From Prosapia bicincta (Eukaryota; Arthropoda; Insecta; Hemiptera; Cercopidae), in assembly GCA_036971475.1 (NCBI GenBank), contig JBAIZL010000001.1:104149350-104213349 (forward strand): 64,000 nucleotides of DNA, given 5' to 3'. This document shows, in pieces, positions 1 to 10,959 of the stretch. The notes under the pieces were generated by a model that ran no database searches, was not told where the DNA came from, and saw only the letters and a program-made list of their open reading frames with translations. Within the stretch, counting starts at the first letter, position 1. Each line of letters starts with the position of its first letter. Position numbers and translations under genes: made by a program.

Positions 1-31
1 CATTAAAAGAAATATTACTAGGTATACTTAC

Positions 32-222
32 CCAGGTGTAGAAAAAGTACTGTTATCAGAACAGACAGCAATGTCACATTGGGCAACCAATTGGCATCCA
101 GCTGCAGCAGCTAAGCCATTCACTGCAGCTATAACTGGAACAGGACTTTGTATCAAACGTTCCATTAGTTGAGAACAAAGTTCAAAAACTTTGATGTGGA
201 ATAACTGTCCATCTGAGCTTTT
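32..222 (-). CDS. ECHDC3: ECHDC3 orthologue, internal exon (third of those seen)
   Basis: Read on the minus strand, a TTAG acceptor precedes 222 and a GTAAGT donor follows 32, so the exon is 191 bp: 63 codons plus 2 bases. It encodes a segment running from KSSDGQLFHIKVFE through PVPVIAAVNGLAAAAGCQ to CDIAVCSDNSTFSTPG. The AAVNGxAAAAGCQLV stretch is the crotonase-fold oxyanion-hole and active-site helix, and the order and spacing match enoyl-CoA hydratase domain-containing protein 3, a mitochondrial crotonase-family protein. The exon begins in phase 0, as required by the 14.3-kb exon upstream of it. The next exon should start in phase 2 and lies beyond the left edge of the window. The exact substrate of ECHDC3 is not settled, so only the family role is claimed. 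Confidence 0.93.
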
Positions 223-330
223 CTAATAAAAAGTCTTAAACTTAGCAAAACTATTTTTCATTTGGTAATCTAATAAATCCTATAAAGGTTAAATGTTACT
301 TAATAAGACATGCACTCTTTGCAGTATTTT

Positions 331-618
331 TGTTTTTCTTCATGAGCCCTATTACATTCTTTAGTTAAAGACTACTATTGTTTTTCTTCATGAGCCCTAT
401 AACATTCTTTAGTTAAAGACTACTATTGTTTTTCTTCATGAGCCCTATAAAATTCTTTAGTTAAAGACTACTATTGTTTTTCTTCATGAGCCCTATAACA
501 TTCTTTAGTTAAAGACTACTATTGTTTTTCTTCATGAGCCCTATAACATTCTTTAGTTAAAGACTACTATTGTTTTTCTTCATGAGCCCTATAACATTCT
601 TTAGTTAAAGACTACTAA
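331..618. repeat. 48-bp minisatellite, six copies
   Basis: Six head-to-tail units of 48 bp begin at 331, 379, 427, 475, 523 and 571. Each contains TTCTTCATGAGCCCTAT followed by ACATTCTTTAGTTAAAGAC. Units differ at only one or two positions, for example the C of ACATTC is A in unit 3. The array lies in the ECHDC3 intron, about 110 bp upstream (in transcript sense) of the 32-222 exon. No spacers, so it is not a CRISPR. Confidence 0.97.
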
Positions 619-761
619 AGACTTAAAGACTTGTTTTTTTCAATTATGTTTTTATTGCAAAATATTAATCCTACATTAATTGTTTGATGAGGTATTAGTC
701 TAAATTATTCTTGTAACATTATGATGGTATGCAAGCTGTAAGATAAATGATATCCTTCATA

Positions 762-820
<59 letters not shown>
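762..820. repeat. (TA)n microsatellite
   Basis: An uninterrupted AT dinucleotide run of about 59 bp that directly abuts the TG start of the LTR at 821. Confidence 0.97.
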
Positions 821-823
<3 letters not shown>

Positions 824-2354
824 AACATTTATAGAATGGGCTATATAATATTATTTAAGAATTGGAAAATAGATGAGAAATAACTCACTCAAAATTTAGA
901 AAGAAATTCATTAAGATATTGGTTAGGTTAAATGAAAACTAAATTTAGGTAAAAGCATAGAATTGTAAACAAGGTTTTTGAACTGGAAATGTATTAGGAA
1001 ATTTGTTATATCAAATAACCTAACACATAAATTAAAATAAGATAATCTAATAATAGTTATGTGTAAACAAATTTGTAAACTGTAGTAACATAGGGCCTAA
1101 GTAATTACTTGAAGGAGAAAGTGAACATGTTTGTAAACAAAAGAAAATTGAAAGGTTATGTTCTTTGAATCCACTCAAAACACACACAATTCGGAAATAT
1201 CACAAAAGTAAAACACAAAGACACTTCACACACTAATAATATTAATAAAATAAACACTGGAAGGTTTGTTGAGGATAGGAAATTAAAACAGTAAGTTTCA
1301 ACCAGGTTTAACCAAGTTAAAACGCCATTCTAAACAAGCTCATTGTGGACGCATCAGCTGTAAAACGGTGAAAATAGTTCGTTGACATTAACATGTGTGA
1401 AAGTCAAGGAAACATCAGCTGTAAAAAACAGAAGAAAGTAAGTCTGATGTAAAGTCTAGTGGAAAGAAATCGAACTAAATTATAACCCATATGTGTTTTT
1501 TTTAAGAAGAAGGCCGCCATATTTGTAACATTTTAAAAGAAAATCGAAGGACGCGTAGTTAGAGCATTCTAGCGTGGGTGACGCTAATAGAGGAAGCAGA
1601 CCTTGCTGTGCAGTCAAAATTCTATTTTTTTGGAAAGAGTTCGTCTAAATTATACCGTTTTGTTAAGAAGATTGGCCAACTTAAATTAAGGAGAAGTGAA
1701 TTACAAAATATAATACTGTGTTAATATAAAGTGAAGTAAATAAAACGAATTTAAGTGTGTAAAAAGTCAAATTTGGAGAGAACGGAATCTTACGTAAGCT
1801 AACTGAAATTTCGATATTTGATAAGTTATTAGCGCTATAAAAACCAATTTTAGTGGACTTTTAAGATAATAGAGAAGTTAAATTTGTACATTAGAATATC
1901 TTGTAGTTAATTAATAGTAAGTAATAAGAAATAATCCAGTTCAAATAGTTTAGCCTTTTTAGTATATTCAAAATTAAAGTATTTCCATCCGGAAAATATT
2001 TATTAAAGCTAATTTCAAAATTTAATATTGTTTGTTCAAAATTTATTTAATTAACCTAAGAATTAAAAAAAATATAGCCCATGCTATAACCCCGAGATAT
2101 CAAGAGATCTTAAACTAGCCAAGGGTATTAAAATTGTGTAACTCTAAAATTAAAAGAAATAAGAGTTAGTATATTTTGTTAAAAATTGTTAAGTTGTAAA
2201 ATTTTGTTTTGTGTGTATTGTTTAATGTTGAGATGAAATGATAATAAATAATAATGAATTATTCCTGAGTAGTTTTATTTGTCTTAAATAAAAAATTCAA
2301 TTTATTAAATAGTAAAACATAATTATATTGTATTGTGTCTCTTTAAAAATTATG

Positions 2355-2360
<6 letters not shown>
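821..2360 (+). mobile_element. Solo LTR, family A, plus orientation (L1)
   Basis: Begins TGTAACATTTATAGAATGGG and ends ATTATGTTATAA, like the LTRs of RT1 and RT2. Shared internal landmarks occur in order: TAACTCAC, ACACTGGAAGGTTTGTT, GCCGCCATATTTGTAAC, TAGCGCTATA, CCCGAGATATCAAGAGATC and a block near AATGAATTATTCCTGAGTAG. No coding internal region, primer site or polypurine tract adjoins it, so it is a solo LTR. (TA)n lies on both sides, so a target-site duplication cannot be resolved. Short ORFs here are not conserved as protein. Confidence 0.85.
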
Positions 2361-2392
<32 letters not shown>

Positions 2393-2444
2393 ACGTTATC
2401 CATTGTTTTTCCGTTGTAAACTGAAGTTGTATGAAGTTGTAAAC

Positions 2445-2487
<43 letters not shown>
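2361..2487. repeat. Two (TA)n tracts around a short unique spacer
   Basis: TA runs at about 2361-2389 and 2449-2487 flank about 60 bp of non-repeat sequence. The block separates two LTRs lying in opposite orientation. Confidence 0.9.
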
Positions 2488-2490
<3 letters not shown>

Positions 2491-3891
2491 AACATAATTT
2501 TTAAAGAGACGCAACGGGGTTTTACTAGTTTATGAAGATATATTATTTCTATTTAATAACCAAAACCAAAAAACTACTCAAGAACAATTCATTAACATTT
2601 ATTATTACAATTTCATCTCAACATTAAACAATACACAAAACAAAATTTTAGAACTTAACAAGTTTTAACAAAATATACTAAAATTCGATTCCTTAAATTT
2701 GAGTTACAAGGTTTTTATACCCTTGGCTATTTAAGATCTCTTGATATCTCGGGGTTTATCGCATGGGCTATATTTTTAGAAATTCTTAGGTTAATTAAAT
2801 AAATTTTGAACAAACAATATTAAATTTTGAAAATGCAAAAAGGCCAAACTATTTGAACTGGATTTATTTCTTACTATTAATTAACTATAAGATATCCTAA
2901 TATACAAATTTAAACTTCTCTATTATCTTAAAAGTCCACTAAAGTTATTTTATAGCGCTATTACTCAACTTAATAAATATCAAAATTTTGCTGGTCGCTT
3001 ACGTAAATTCCCGTTCTCTCCATTTAAACAATTCACACACTTCAATTCGTTTTATTTACTTTACTTTATATTTACACAGTATTACATTTTGTGATTCACT
3101 ACTCCTTAATTTAAGTTGGCCAATCTTCTTAACAAAACGGTATAATTTAGACGAACTCTTTCCAAATAAATATAATTTTGACTGCACAGCAAGGTCTGCT
3201 ATTAGAGCGTCACCACGCCATTCCCAACTCAACTCTAACTACGCGTCCTTCTATTTTCTTTTAAAAATCTTACAAATATGGCGGCTTTCTTCTTCAAAAA
3301 AAACACATATGGGTTATAATTTAGTTCGATTTCTTTCCACTAGACTTTCACACATGTTTTTACAGCTGTTAATGTCAACGAACTATTTTCACCAGTTTTA
3401 ATCTTGTTAACTTTGGTTGAAACTTACTGTTTTAATTTTCCGATCGTCAACAAACCTTCCAGTGTTTATTTTATTAATATTATTAGTGTGTGAAGTGTCT
3501 TTGTGTTTTACTTTTGTGATATTTCCGAATTGTGTGTGTTTTGCTTGGTCTTTCATAAACATAACCTTACATTGTTTACAATCGTTTTTTCACTTTTTCC
3601 TTCAAGTAATTACTTAGCCCTATGTTCCTACAGTTTACAAATTTGTTTACACATAACTATTATTAGATTATCTTATTTTAATTTATGTGTTAGGTTATTT
3701 GATATAACAAATTTCCTAATACATTTCCAGTTCAAAAACCTTGTTTACAATTCCTAGGCTTTTACCAGAATTTAGTTTCAATTTTAACCTAACCAATCTT
3801 TTAATGAATTTCTTTCTAAATTTTGAGTGAGTTATTTCTCATCTATTTTCCAATTCTTAAATAATATTATATAGCCCATTCTATAAATGTT

Positions 3892-3894
<3 letters not shown>
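2488..3894 (-). mobile_element. Solo LTR, family A, minus orientation (L2)
   Basis: The plus strand reads from TGTAACATAATTTTTAAAG to ATTCTATAAATGTTACA, the reverse complement of the family A LTR. The CGCAACGGGGTTTTA segment near its left end matches the RT1 5' LTR. It is flanked by (TA)n and has no internal region, so it is a solo LTR, 1407 bp. It lies head-on to L1. Two long open frames within it (for example 2988-3401) are not conserved in the other LTR copies and are treated as chance. Confidence 0.85.

Positions 3895-3942
<48 letters not shown>
3895..3942. repeat. (TA)n microsatellite
   Basis: AT run of about 48 bp between the LTR L2 and the palindrome at 3943. Confidence 0.95.
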
Positions 3943-3944
<2 letters not shown>

Positions 3945-4516
3945 TCATTCATTCTGAAATGCACAAAATCGCAGTTCCGACGTTTTGCTAGAATCTCATC
4001 TAGTATTGACGAGGTGAACCCAACAACAGTTGAAGAGCGAATGAAGAGCGCAGACAACTCTGCTTCTACATATAGAGCAATGAAGCCACACTCATTGATG
4101 TCAATCCACACACATTTGAGCCAAACAATTACTCATATTTCTTTCCTTTTGTTCCTCTTTCTGCCAATAAAATCTATTAATGACACATTTCCACACTGCG
4201 GGCAAATTCAAATTTGAAACTCAACTTTGAATTTGCCCGCAGTGTAGTAATATTTCATCGATAGATTTTATCGGCAGAAAGGATAACAAAAGGAAAGGAA
4301 TGTAATTGTTTGGCTCAGGTGTGTGTGTGTGTGGATTGACGTCAATGGGTTCATTCTCCAATGGGTAGCTTCATTCCTCTATATATAGGAGCAGAGTTAT
4401 CTGCGCTCTTTCTTTTGTTGGATTCACCTCGTCATTGCTAGATGAGATTCTAACGAAACATTGGAATGCGATTTTGTGCACTGCAGAATGAACGGATGTA
4501 CTCCACATAATAACTA

Positions 4517-4518
<2 letters not shown>
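3943..4518. repeat. Large imperfect palindrome with Penelope-like ends
   Basis: The two arms, about 3943-4215 and 4216-4518, are inverted copies. TTGAATTTGCCCGCAGTGT appears at the centre, and the motifs TCTGCCAATAAAATCTAT, TCTGCTTCTACATATAG, GATTCTAGC and GCGATTTTGTGCA recur inverted in the outer parts. Near each outer end is GATGAGATTC followed by (G/A)AAAC, which resembles a hammerhead core but carries an extra base in the CTGATGA element. (TA)n lies on both sides. Best read as a tail-to-tail pair of Penelope-like element ends. Confidence 0.7.

Positions 4519-4578
<60 letters not shown>
4519..4578. repeat. (TA)n microsatellite
   Basis: AT run of about 60 bp ending exactly where the RT1 3' LTR begins on the plus-strand map. 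Confidence 0.95.
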
Positions 4579-4584
<6 letters not shown>

Positions 4585-6075
4585 AGATTATTCTCTTACG
4601 CAATATAACTGCCAATTATAAAGATTATTCTTAGACGCATTATAACTGGGTTTTACTATTTAATGAATGTTTGAATAATGATATCAAATTTCTATTTAAA
4701 ACAAAAAAAAACTACTCAGGAACAATTCATAATTCTTTACTATAACAATTTTTGTTTCAACCTTTAAACAATACACAGAACAAAAATAAACTTAACAAAT
4801 TTTAACACAATATACTAAACTCACTTTCTTTGATTTTTAGTTACAAATTTTTATATACCCTAGGCTAATTTTTACGATCTCTTACTATCTCGGGGTTTAT
4901 AGCATGGGCTATATTTTTACTTCTTTTGTTAATTAAATAAATTTTGAAAAACAATATTAAATTTTGAAATTAGTTTTAATAAATATTTTCCTGATGGAAA
5001 AACTTTAATTTGGAATAAGCAAAAAGGCGAAACTATTTGAACTGGATTATGATCTTATTACTATTATTCACAAGATATTCTAATGTACAAAATTAAACTT
5101 CCCTATTATCCTAAGAGTCCACTAAAGTTTATTTTTTATAGCGCTATATATACTTGACTTATCAAATACCGAAATTCTGCAGGTCGCTTACGTAAGATTC
5201 AGTTCTCTTCTTTTACACACTTAAATTCGTTTTAGTTCCTTCAAATTATATTACCACTGTACTTTATCTTTAAATTCACTTCTCCTTATTTAAAATTTCC
5301 AAGTTTCTTCACAAATCTGTATAATTTTGACGAATTCTTTCCAATGGAAAATTTTGACTAGTCATGGCAGGTCCGATCTTGTAGCGTCCCGCACGCTATC
5401 TCCAACTCCATTAACGCTTCGTTTTTAATTTTTTTTAAAAATATTTTACAAATATGGCGGCCTGTTTCTTCAAAAAGAAATCATATGCTCTAATTTAACG
5501 AAGTTCCGTTCCTTCCCACTAGAGTCGACTGTACACTTGACCTATTTCTTTACTTTCACATCTGTTAATGTCAACGAACTATTTTCACCGTTTTAATTTG
5601 GTTAACATACTGTTTCAATTTTCCGATCCTTAACAAACCTTCCAGTGTTTATTTAATTATTATTATTAGTGTGTGAAGTGTCTTTGTGTTTTACTTTTGT
5701 AATAATTCGAATTGTGTGTGTTTTGACTGGACTTTTCCAAACATAAACTTTCATTGTTTACAATCGTTTTCCAATTTTCCCTTCAAGTAATTATTTATGC
5801 CCTATGTTACTAATATTTACAATTTTGTTTGAATATAATTATTATTAGATTATCTTGTTTTAATTTATGTGTTAGGGGTTTTGATATAACACATTTCCTA
5901 ATCGATTTTACAGTTCAAATACCTTGTTTACAATTCTAGGCTTTTACCTAAATTTAGTTTCAATTTAATCTAATCAATCTTTTAATGAATTTCTTTTTAA
6001 ATTTTGTGTGAGTTATTTCTAATATATTCTTCCAATTCTTAAAGAACATTATATAGCCCATTCTATAAATGTTAC
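4579..6075 (-). repeat. RT1 3' LTR with duplicated terminal segment
   Basis: Matches the 5' LTR at 8866-10322 over most of its length. Its outer end differs: a segment of about 45 bp containing GATTATTCT and ending TTATAA occurs twice, and the junction between the copies reads TTATAA followed by TTGGC, the first bases of the primer binding site. The extra copy therefore contains an LTR/primer-site border inside the 3' LTR. Confidence 0.82.
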
Positions 6076-6090
6076 AATGTCCCCTAATTT
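6076..6090 (-). promoter_or_regulatory. RT1 polypurine tract
   Basis: On the minus strand AAATTAGGGGACAT immediately precedes the 3' LTR. RT2 has the same tract (AATTAGGGGACA) and RT3 has AATTTGGGGACTA at the same place. This is the expected plus-strand primer site. Confidence 0.75.
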
Positions 6091-7384
6091 AATTTAAATA
6101 TAAAAAAATATTCCTAATATCTACATTACACTTTCTTTACATTTTACAAGCTTGATTAAATATACATATTTTTTTTTAAAATTATATTTAAATTAACATT
6201 TATTTCCTAATTGTACATTTTATTTAATAACTAATTGAACACATTTTTTATTGAGTAAGTACCTCAACACTTTGGCTAACTTACCGTCCATTGTCTTTAC
6301 TACTTTTATAATTGTCCACTTAAAAGTCATTTATACCTTCATCTGTCCACTTTTGTCCATTTATACTTAATTCTACGACACAATTTTATCTTAATTCTTT
6401 AACAATCAAATACTGAGCTGAAAACTTCAAGCTACATATTACTTAACTTATCTTCTAACAATACAATATACTTATAACTAACATTCAATCAACAATTCTT
6501 TAACAATTCTAACATATAGTAACAATAAATCATGTTCTGGTATTTACAATTCCTTCCATAATTATATATTTTTTTTTTTACATTTATTACAATTGGAATC
6601 CTTCCAATCATAAGTCTGATTCAATATTTATTTAACATATATTCTCTGATACCGTGTCTTTAAATCCCAGCCTATCCGAGTCATAGTATGTCTAGATTTG
6701 GTCAAATTGGTTATAACATTTCTCTTTCCCTTATTTCTGTTTATTCCTTGTTTATTATTTGTTTCATATTTATTTTGCTTTTAGCTTCATCTAACTCTCA
6801 GTTCTAAGTTAGTATTTTATCTCCCCTTCCAATCTCACATCCAGTTCAATTATTTTCTTATATCATCTCAGTTTATTTTGTATGAAGTTTACCATCTAAT
6901 ATTTTTAAAGGTTGCAATCTTATATCCTCTATTTGATCATATCTATAGCTCCTTCGATTACACTGTCCCTATATCAACGAATATAAATTTTGTTTTAATA
7001 CTTATATATATCAACGCAGATTCTCCCTTACAATACGACGAAGTTTAAATACACAATTACCATATTTTTATTACAACGATGCTTTAATATTTATTATCAT
7101 AGATTCATATTTCTTTTATAATATATAATATATACGACGAAGTTCCATTATTTATCAATGCAGATTCTCCCTTACAATACGACGAAGTTTAAATACACAA
7201 TTACCATATTTTTATTACAACGATGCTTCAATATTTATTAACATAGATTCATATTTATCTTTATTCATTATTCGACGAAGTTTCTAATAAATTATCGTAG
7301 ATATAGTTACCATCCCTTAAAACTTATCTCCTGCTAACGTTTTCTTATACACATAGTCACCTAGAGTTTATTCATATTGCTTCC
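6091..7384 (-). other. RT1 non-coding internal region with tandem repeats
   Basis: No supported coding frame. A segment of about 143 bp is repeated: ACGACGAAGTTTAAATACAC occurs near 7037 and again near 7180, each followed by an ACCATATTTTTATTACAACG segment. The plus-strand motif CGACGAAG recurs several times. The corresponding regions of RT2 and RT3 carry the same motif (CTTCGTCG on their coding strand), so the feature is conserved across the family. Confidence 0.6.
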
Positions 7385-7512
7385 TCTACCTATATTTAAT
7401 ATCTCCCTTCCTATTTTATTTTTATTTTCCAATATCCAGTTCTCCTGGATACATGTCATATTATTGCCTGTGTCTATTAATGCCTGTAAACTTGTTTCCT
7501 CTATTTAATTTC
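7385..7512 (-). pseudogene. Retropepsin N-terminal (DTG) half fragment of RT1
   Basis: The minus strand reads RNPGIEIK, a stop, then TSLQALIDTGNNMTCIQENW. ALIDTG is the retropepsin catalytic-aspartate motif (codons at 7474-7466), here followed by N where RT2 and RT3 have S. It follows the end of the gag-like frame instead of preceding the GTDML segment, so the two protease halves are in reversed order. It is too short and isolated to be an active enzyme. Confidence 0.7.
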
Positions 7513-7534
7513 TATTCCTGGGTTTCTTATTATC

Positions 7535-8617
7535 TTAGTTTTCCGACTGACTGTGGGCACCATGCTCTTTTCTTGTCCCCACGCCTGTCCTTGCCTTAAC
7601 ACCGTTTACATCTCCATTGTATCTCTCATCTGCTTCATAAGTTCTATTTTCTCTGTTATTCTCATATTTAAATTCCATCTCCCATTTTCCAAAATCGAGT
7701 TGTGCCTCCACATTCATTAACATATCCGTACCTATGATAAATTTTCTCAATAAGCCTGTTACCACTAAGCATTGAGACGGATATTTAACTCCTCCTATTT
7801 CTCCTATTACCATTTTCATTTTATTAATCTTTTCAATCTTCTTATTAGTTGCAGTTTGAATTGTTAAATTTTTTATTTGCCATATTTCTAATTTTCCTAG
7901 TTTATTTCTATCTCCTAACCTTCCCTGCTCTCCTAATATTTTCTCCCTTACATCTTCGACTTTCCTAAAACGCTCATCTGTTATCTTTCTTTCTCCTATC
8001 ACCTTTAATTTCAACTCTCCTAACTCTTCTGTGTTTTTCTTTGTTATATTTTCTACCTTCTCTATCTCTTTTTTATTAATTTCTACCACATCAGCTATTA
8101 TATCTCTTGTTTCCTCAAAATTTTTCTTAATCTTCTCCTCTAATTCTCCATCTTTCTCCTCTAAGTCTCTTCTCACATCCTCTACTACAGCATTATTCTC
8201 TGTCCTCCACTGTCACCTCATATCCTCTATCATTTTCCTATTTTCCTCCCTAATTTCCTCTTTTATGGATTTCAAATCCTCCTTCATCTCTCTTATTTCG
8301 TCTCTATTTTCCTCTAATTTTTTGTTTAAATTCTGGTTCATATCCTTCATCTCCCTCTTTATATTCTCACTACCTTTATTGATGTTTATACTCATTTCCA
8401 TGAGAGTTCTCATCATCTCCCTTAAATCTTCATTCTCATTATTTCCCCGTTTTTTTTGTTGGGTTTGCATAGGTGGTAGTCCCGTAGCTTCTTCTACCTC
8501 AATGTTTCCTATTAGCATATCTGTGCCTTCCATTTCTATTTCTTGCATTTCCAAACTTGTCCCTTTTTCCTGTTTTTTATGCTTTATCTCCCTGCAAATT
8601 GTACGATTCCCTTTCAT
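7535..8617 (-). pseudogene. RT1 gag-like coiled coil fused to retropepsin C-half
   Basis: One frame from 8617 to 7535, broken by a single stop at 8212-8210 (TGA where RT3 has CGA, a C-to-T change). It encodes an N-terminal segment with GTSLEMQEIEMEGTDMLIG, about 150 residues of charged heptad-like coiled coil (EIREMKEDL, EEIREENRKM, RRDLEEKDGELEEKI), then NLTIQTATNKK, KYPSQCLVV and FIIGTDMLMNVEAQLDFG. The last segment is the C-terminal half of a retropepsin (IIGTD-x-L). No capsid major-homology region and no CCHC knuckle are seen. It is more than 80 percent identical by eye to the RT2 and RT3 frames. Binding of the element's own RNA or assembly with a partner gag is an inference. Confidence 0.8.
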
Positions 8618-8841
8618 CAGACATAATTTTTCTTTTTTTTTTTAGCTATTTGTAAACTTATTTTACAAAATTAAACAATTTATATATATACGATAAACCT
8701 AGCCTTGACTCTATTCAACTCAGTGTTTAATTTTACAAAATCTTTTCTAGATCTATTTCCAGTTCAAATGTTTTTCATATAAAAAGTTCTAAATTAATTT
8801 TGTTTCAAAATCTCTCTAAATAAATTTTATCTCATATTATA

Positions 8842-8865
8842 TCGAGCCCCACGTTGTTGCGCCAA
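8842..8865 (-). promoter_or_regulatory. RT1 primer binding site, tRNA-Lys type
   Basis: Directly after the 5' LTR the minus strand reads TTGGCGCAACAACGTGGGGC then TCGA. The reverse complement of the 3' end of arthropod tRNA-Lys(CUU) is TGGCGCC then CAACGTGGGGCTCGA, so the site matches with a small substitution/insertion near position 7. This fixes the strand and the LTR border. Confidence 0.8.
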
Positions 8866-10319
8866 TTATAACATAATTATTAAAAAAACGCAACGGGGTT
8901 TATTATTATTATTTTATTGAATGATAATATTTTATTTCTATTTAAAACAAAACAAAAACTACTCAGGAACAATTCATAATTCTTTACTATAACAATTTTT
9001 ATTTCAACCTTTAAACAATACACAGAACAAAAATAAACTTAACAAATTTTAACACAATATACTAAACTCACTTTCTTTGATTTTTAGTTACAAATTTTTA
9101 TATACCCTAGGCTAATTTTACGATCTCTTACTATCTCGGGGTTTATAGCATGGGCTATATTTTTACTTCTTTTGTTAATTAAATAAATTTTGAAAAACAA
9201 TATTAAATTTTGAAATTAGTTTTAATAAATATTTTCCTGATGGAAAAACTTTAATTTGGAATAAGCAAAAAGGCGAAACTATTTGAACTGGATTATGATC
9301 TTATTACTATTAATCACAAGATATTCTAATGTACAAAATTAAACTTCCCTATTATCCTAAGAGTCCACTAAAGTTTATTTTTTATAGCGCTATATATACT
9401 TAACTTATCAAATACCGAAATTCTGCAGGTCGCTTACGTAAGATTCCGTTCTCTTCTTTTACACACTTAAATTCGTTTTAGTTCCTTCAAATTATATTAC
9501 CACTGTACTTTATCTTTAAATTCACTTCTCCTTATTTAAAATTTCCAAGTTTCTTCACAAATCTGTATAATTTTGACGAATTCTTTCCAATGGAAAATTT
9601 TGACTAGTCATGGCAGGTCCGATCTTGTAGCGTCCCCCACGCTATCTCCAACTCCACTAACGCTTCGTTTTTAATTTTTTTTAAAAATATTTTACAAATA
9701 TGGCAGCCTCCTTCTTCAAAAAGAAATCATATGCTCTAATTTAACGAAGTTCCGTTCCTTCCCACTAGAGTCGACTGTACACTTGACCTATTTCTTTACT
9801 TTCACATCTGTTAATGTCAACGAACTATTTTCACCGTTTTAATTTGGTTAACATACTGTTTCAATTTTCCGATCCTTAACAAACCTTCCAGTGTTTATTT
9901 AATTATTATTATTAGTGTGTGAAGTGTCTTTGTGTTTTACTTTTGTAATAATTCGAATTGTGTGTGTTTTGACTGGACTTTTCCAAACATAACCTTTCAT
10001 TGTTTACAATCGTTTTTCACTTTTTCCATCAAGTAATTATTTATGCCCTATGTTACTAATATTTACAATTTTGTTTGAATATAATTATTATTAGATTATC
10101 TTGTTTTAATTTATGTGTTAGGGGTTTTGATATAACACATTTCCTAATCGATTTTACAGTTCAAATACCTTGTTTACAATTCTAGGCTTTTACCTAAATT
10201 TAGTTTCAATTTAATCTAATCAATCTTTTAATGAATTTCTTTTTAAATTTTGTGTGAGTTATTTCTAATATATTCTTCCAATTCTTAAAGAACATTATAT
10301 AGCCCATTCTATAAATGTT

Positions 10320-10322
<3 letters not shown>
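8866..10322 (-). repeat. RT1 5' LTR (family A)
   Basis: 1457 bp. On the minus strand it runs from TGTAACATTTATAGAATGGG to AATTATGTTATAA. Its right neighbour on the plus map is (TA)n at 10323. It should contain the promoter and polyadenylation signals, but I cannot place the transcription start. Confidence 0.87.

Positions 10323-10358
<36 letters not shown>
10323..10358. repeat. (TA)n microsatellite
   Basis: AT run between RT1 and a Penelope fragment. Confidence 0.95.
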
Positions 10359-10361
<3 letters not shown>

Positions 10362-10414
10362 GTTAATAAATTACCAATTTGGAGTAATTTTATCCACCAT
10401 TAAGTGCATTAATT

Positions 10415-10936
10415 TTACCTTGAGTGATGAGGCACCTTTCGGTCTTTGACCATTGTCGAATCACTGATTGTTCTCTGCTGTGGTGCTATGTCCGTGAAGC
10501 CGGTGTTTGTAGAAGTTACGCGCACTATTTCTTGATCTGTGTGTATGAGGTTTCTGTATAGTATGTCTTCTGTATATGTTGTTTGTAAATTCATTAAGTT
10601 GTTGTGTATGTTTTTATAAATGTGGTATTTTTCTAGTGAGTTTAGTTCTATTGGGTTGTTATTTATTTCCAGTATGGTTAGGTTATTTTCGTAATTTGTA
10701 ATTTCGTGTTTATGGGAAATTAGGTGTGCTGCAACATTTGATACTTTAGAATTTTTATTTTTGAATGCTCTATAATGTTCTTCAAATCTTATTTTAAACG
10801 TTCTGGATGTTTTTCCTATGTAAAAGGCGTTACAGTTGTTGCAAGTGATTTTGTAGATTCCTGATAGGTTATGATTTTCTGAATTTATTATGTGGTTTTT
10901 GTTACAATATATATATATATATATATATACATTCAC
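10415..10936 (-). pseudogene. Penelope-like element fragment, GIY-YIG domain (family 1)
   Basis: The frame encodes NLSGIYKITCNNCNAFYIGK followed by SRTFKIRFEEHYRAFKNK. GIY...YIGK is the GIY-YIG nuclease signature that follows the reverse transcriptase in most Penelope-like elements; CNNCNA is the usual small Cys pair between the two halves. The first few codons fall in a (TA)n tract (about 10909-10929), so the start is artificial and the reverse transcriptase is missing. The frame ends with a conserved tail through VKDRKVPHHSR. A second copy with nearly the same protein lies at 45042-45461. Confidence 0.85.
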
Positions 10937-10959
10937 ACAAACTCATCACATTTAATGAA

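Larger units (their letters stand above)
4579..10322 (-). mobile_element. LTR retroelement RT1, gag-only, minus strand
   Basis: A complete-looking 5.7-kb element. In minus-strand order it has a 5' LTR (10322-8866), a tRNA-Lys-type primer site, a gag-like coiled-coil reading frame, a short retropepsin DTG fragment, a repeat-rich non-coding part, a purine-rich tract and a 3' LTR (6075-4579). The internal region is only 2.8 kb and contains no reverse transcriptase, RNase H or integrase frame, so the element is non-autonomous. The LTRs differ at roughly a dozen or so scattered positions by eye, indicating a fairly young insertion. It lies in the 14-kb ECHDC3 intron, antisense to the window and in the same sense as ECHDC3, between (TA)n tracts. 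Confidence 0.88.

Noticed and set aside
331..618. CRISPR-like regular repeats
   Set aside because: Units are contiguous, without spacers, in a eukaryotic intron; a minisatellite.
2988..3757. Open frames of 66-137 codons in the L2 LTR
   Set aside because: They lie wholly within a solo LTR, are not conserved in other LTR copies and encode low-complexity hydrophobic residues.
3890..4217. Overlapping frames on both strands ending in an IYIYIY run
   Set aside because: Produced by the palindrome and its (TA)n flank.
8031..8645. 204-codon Ser/Phe/Ile-rich plus-strand frame (and similar at 26077-26721 minus and 37405-38001 minus)
   Set aside because: Antisense shadow of the A/G-rich coiled-coil frame.
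8842..8865. tRNA gene fragment, because of the tRNA-Lys match
   Set aside because: Only the 3' end complement is present and it abuts an LTR; it is a primer binding site.
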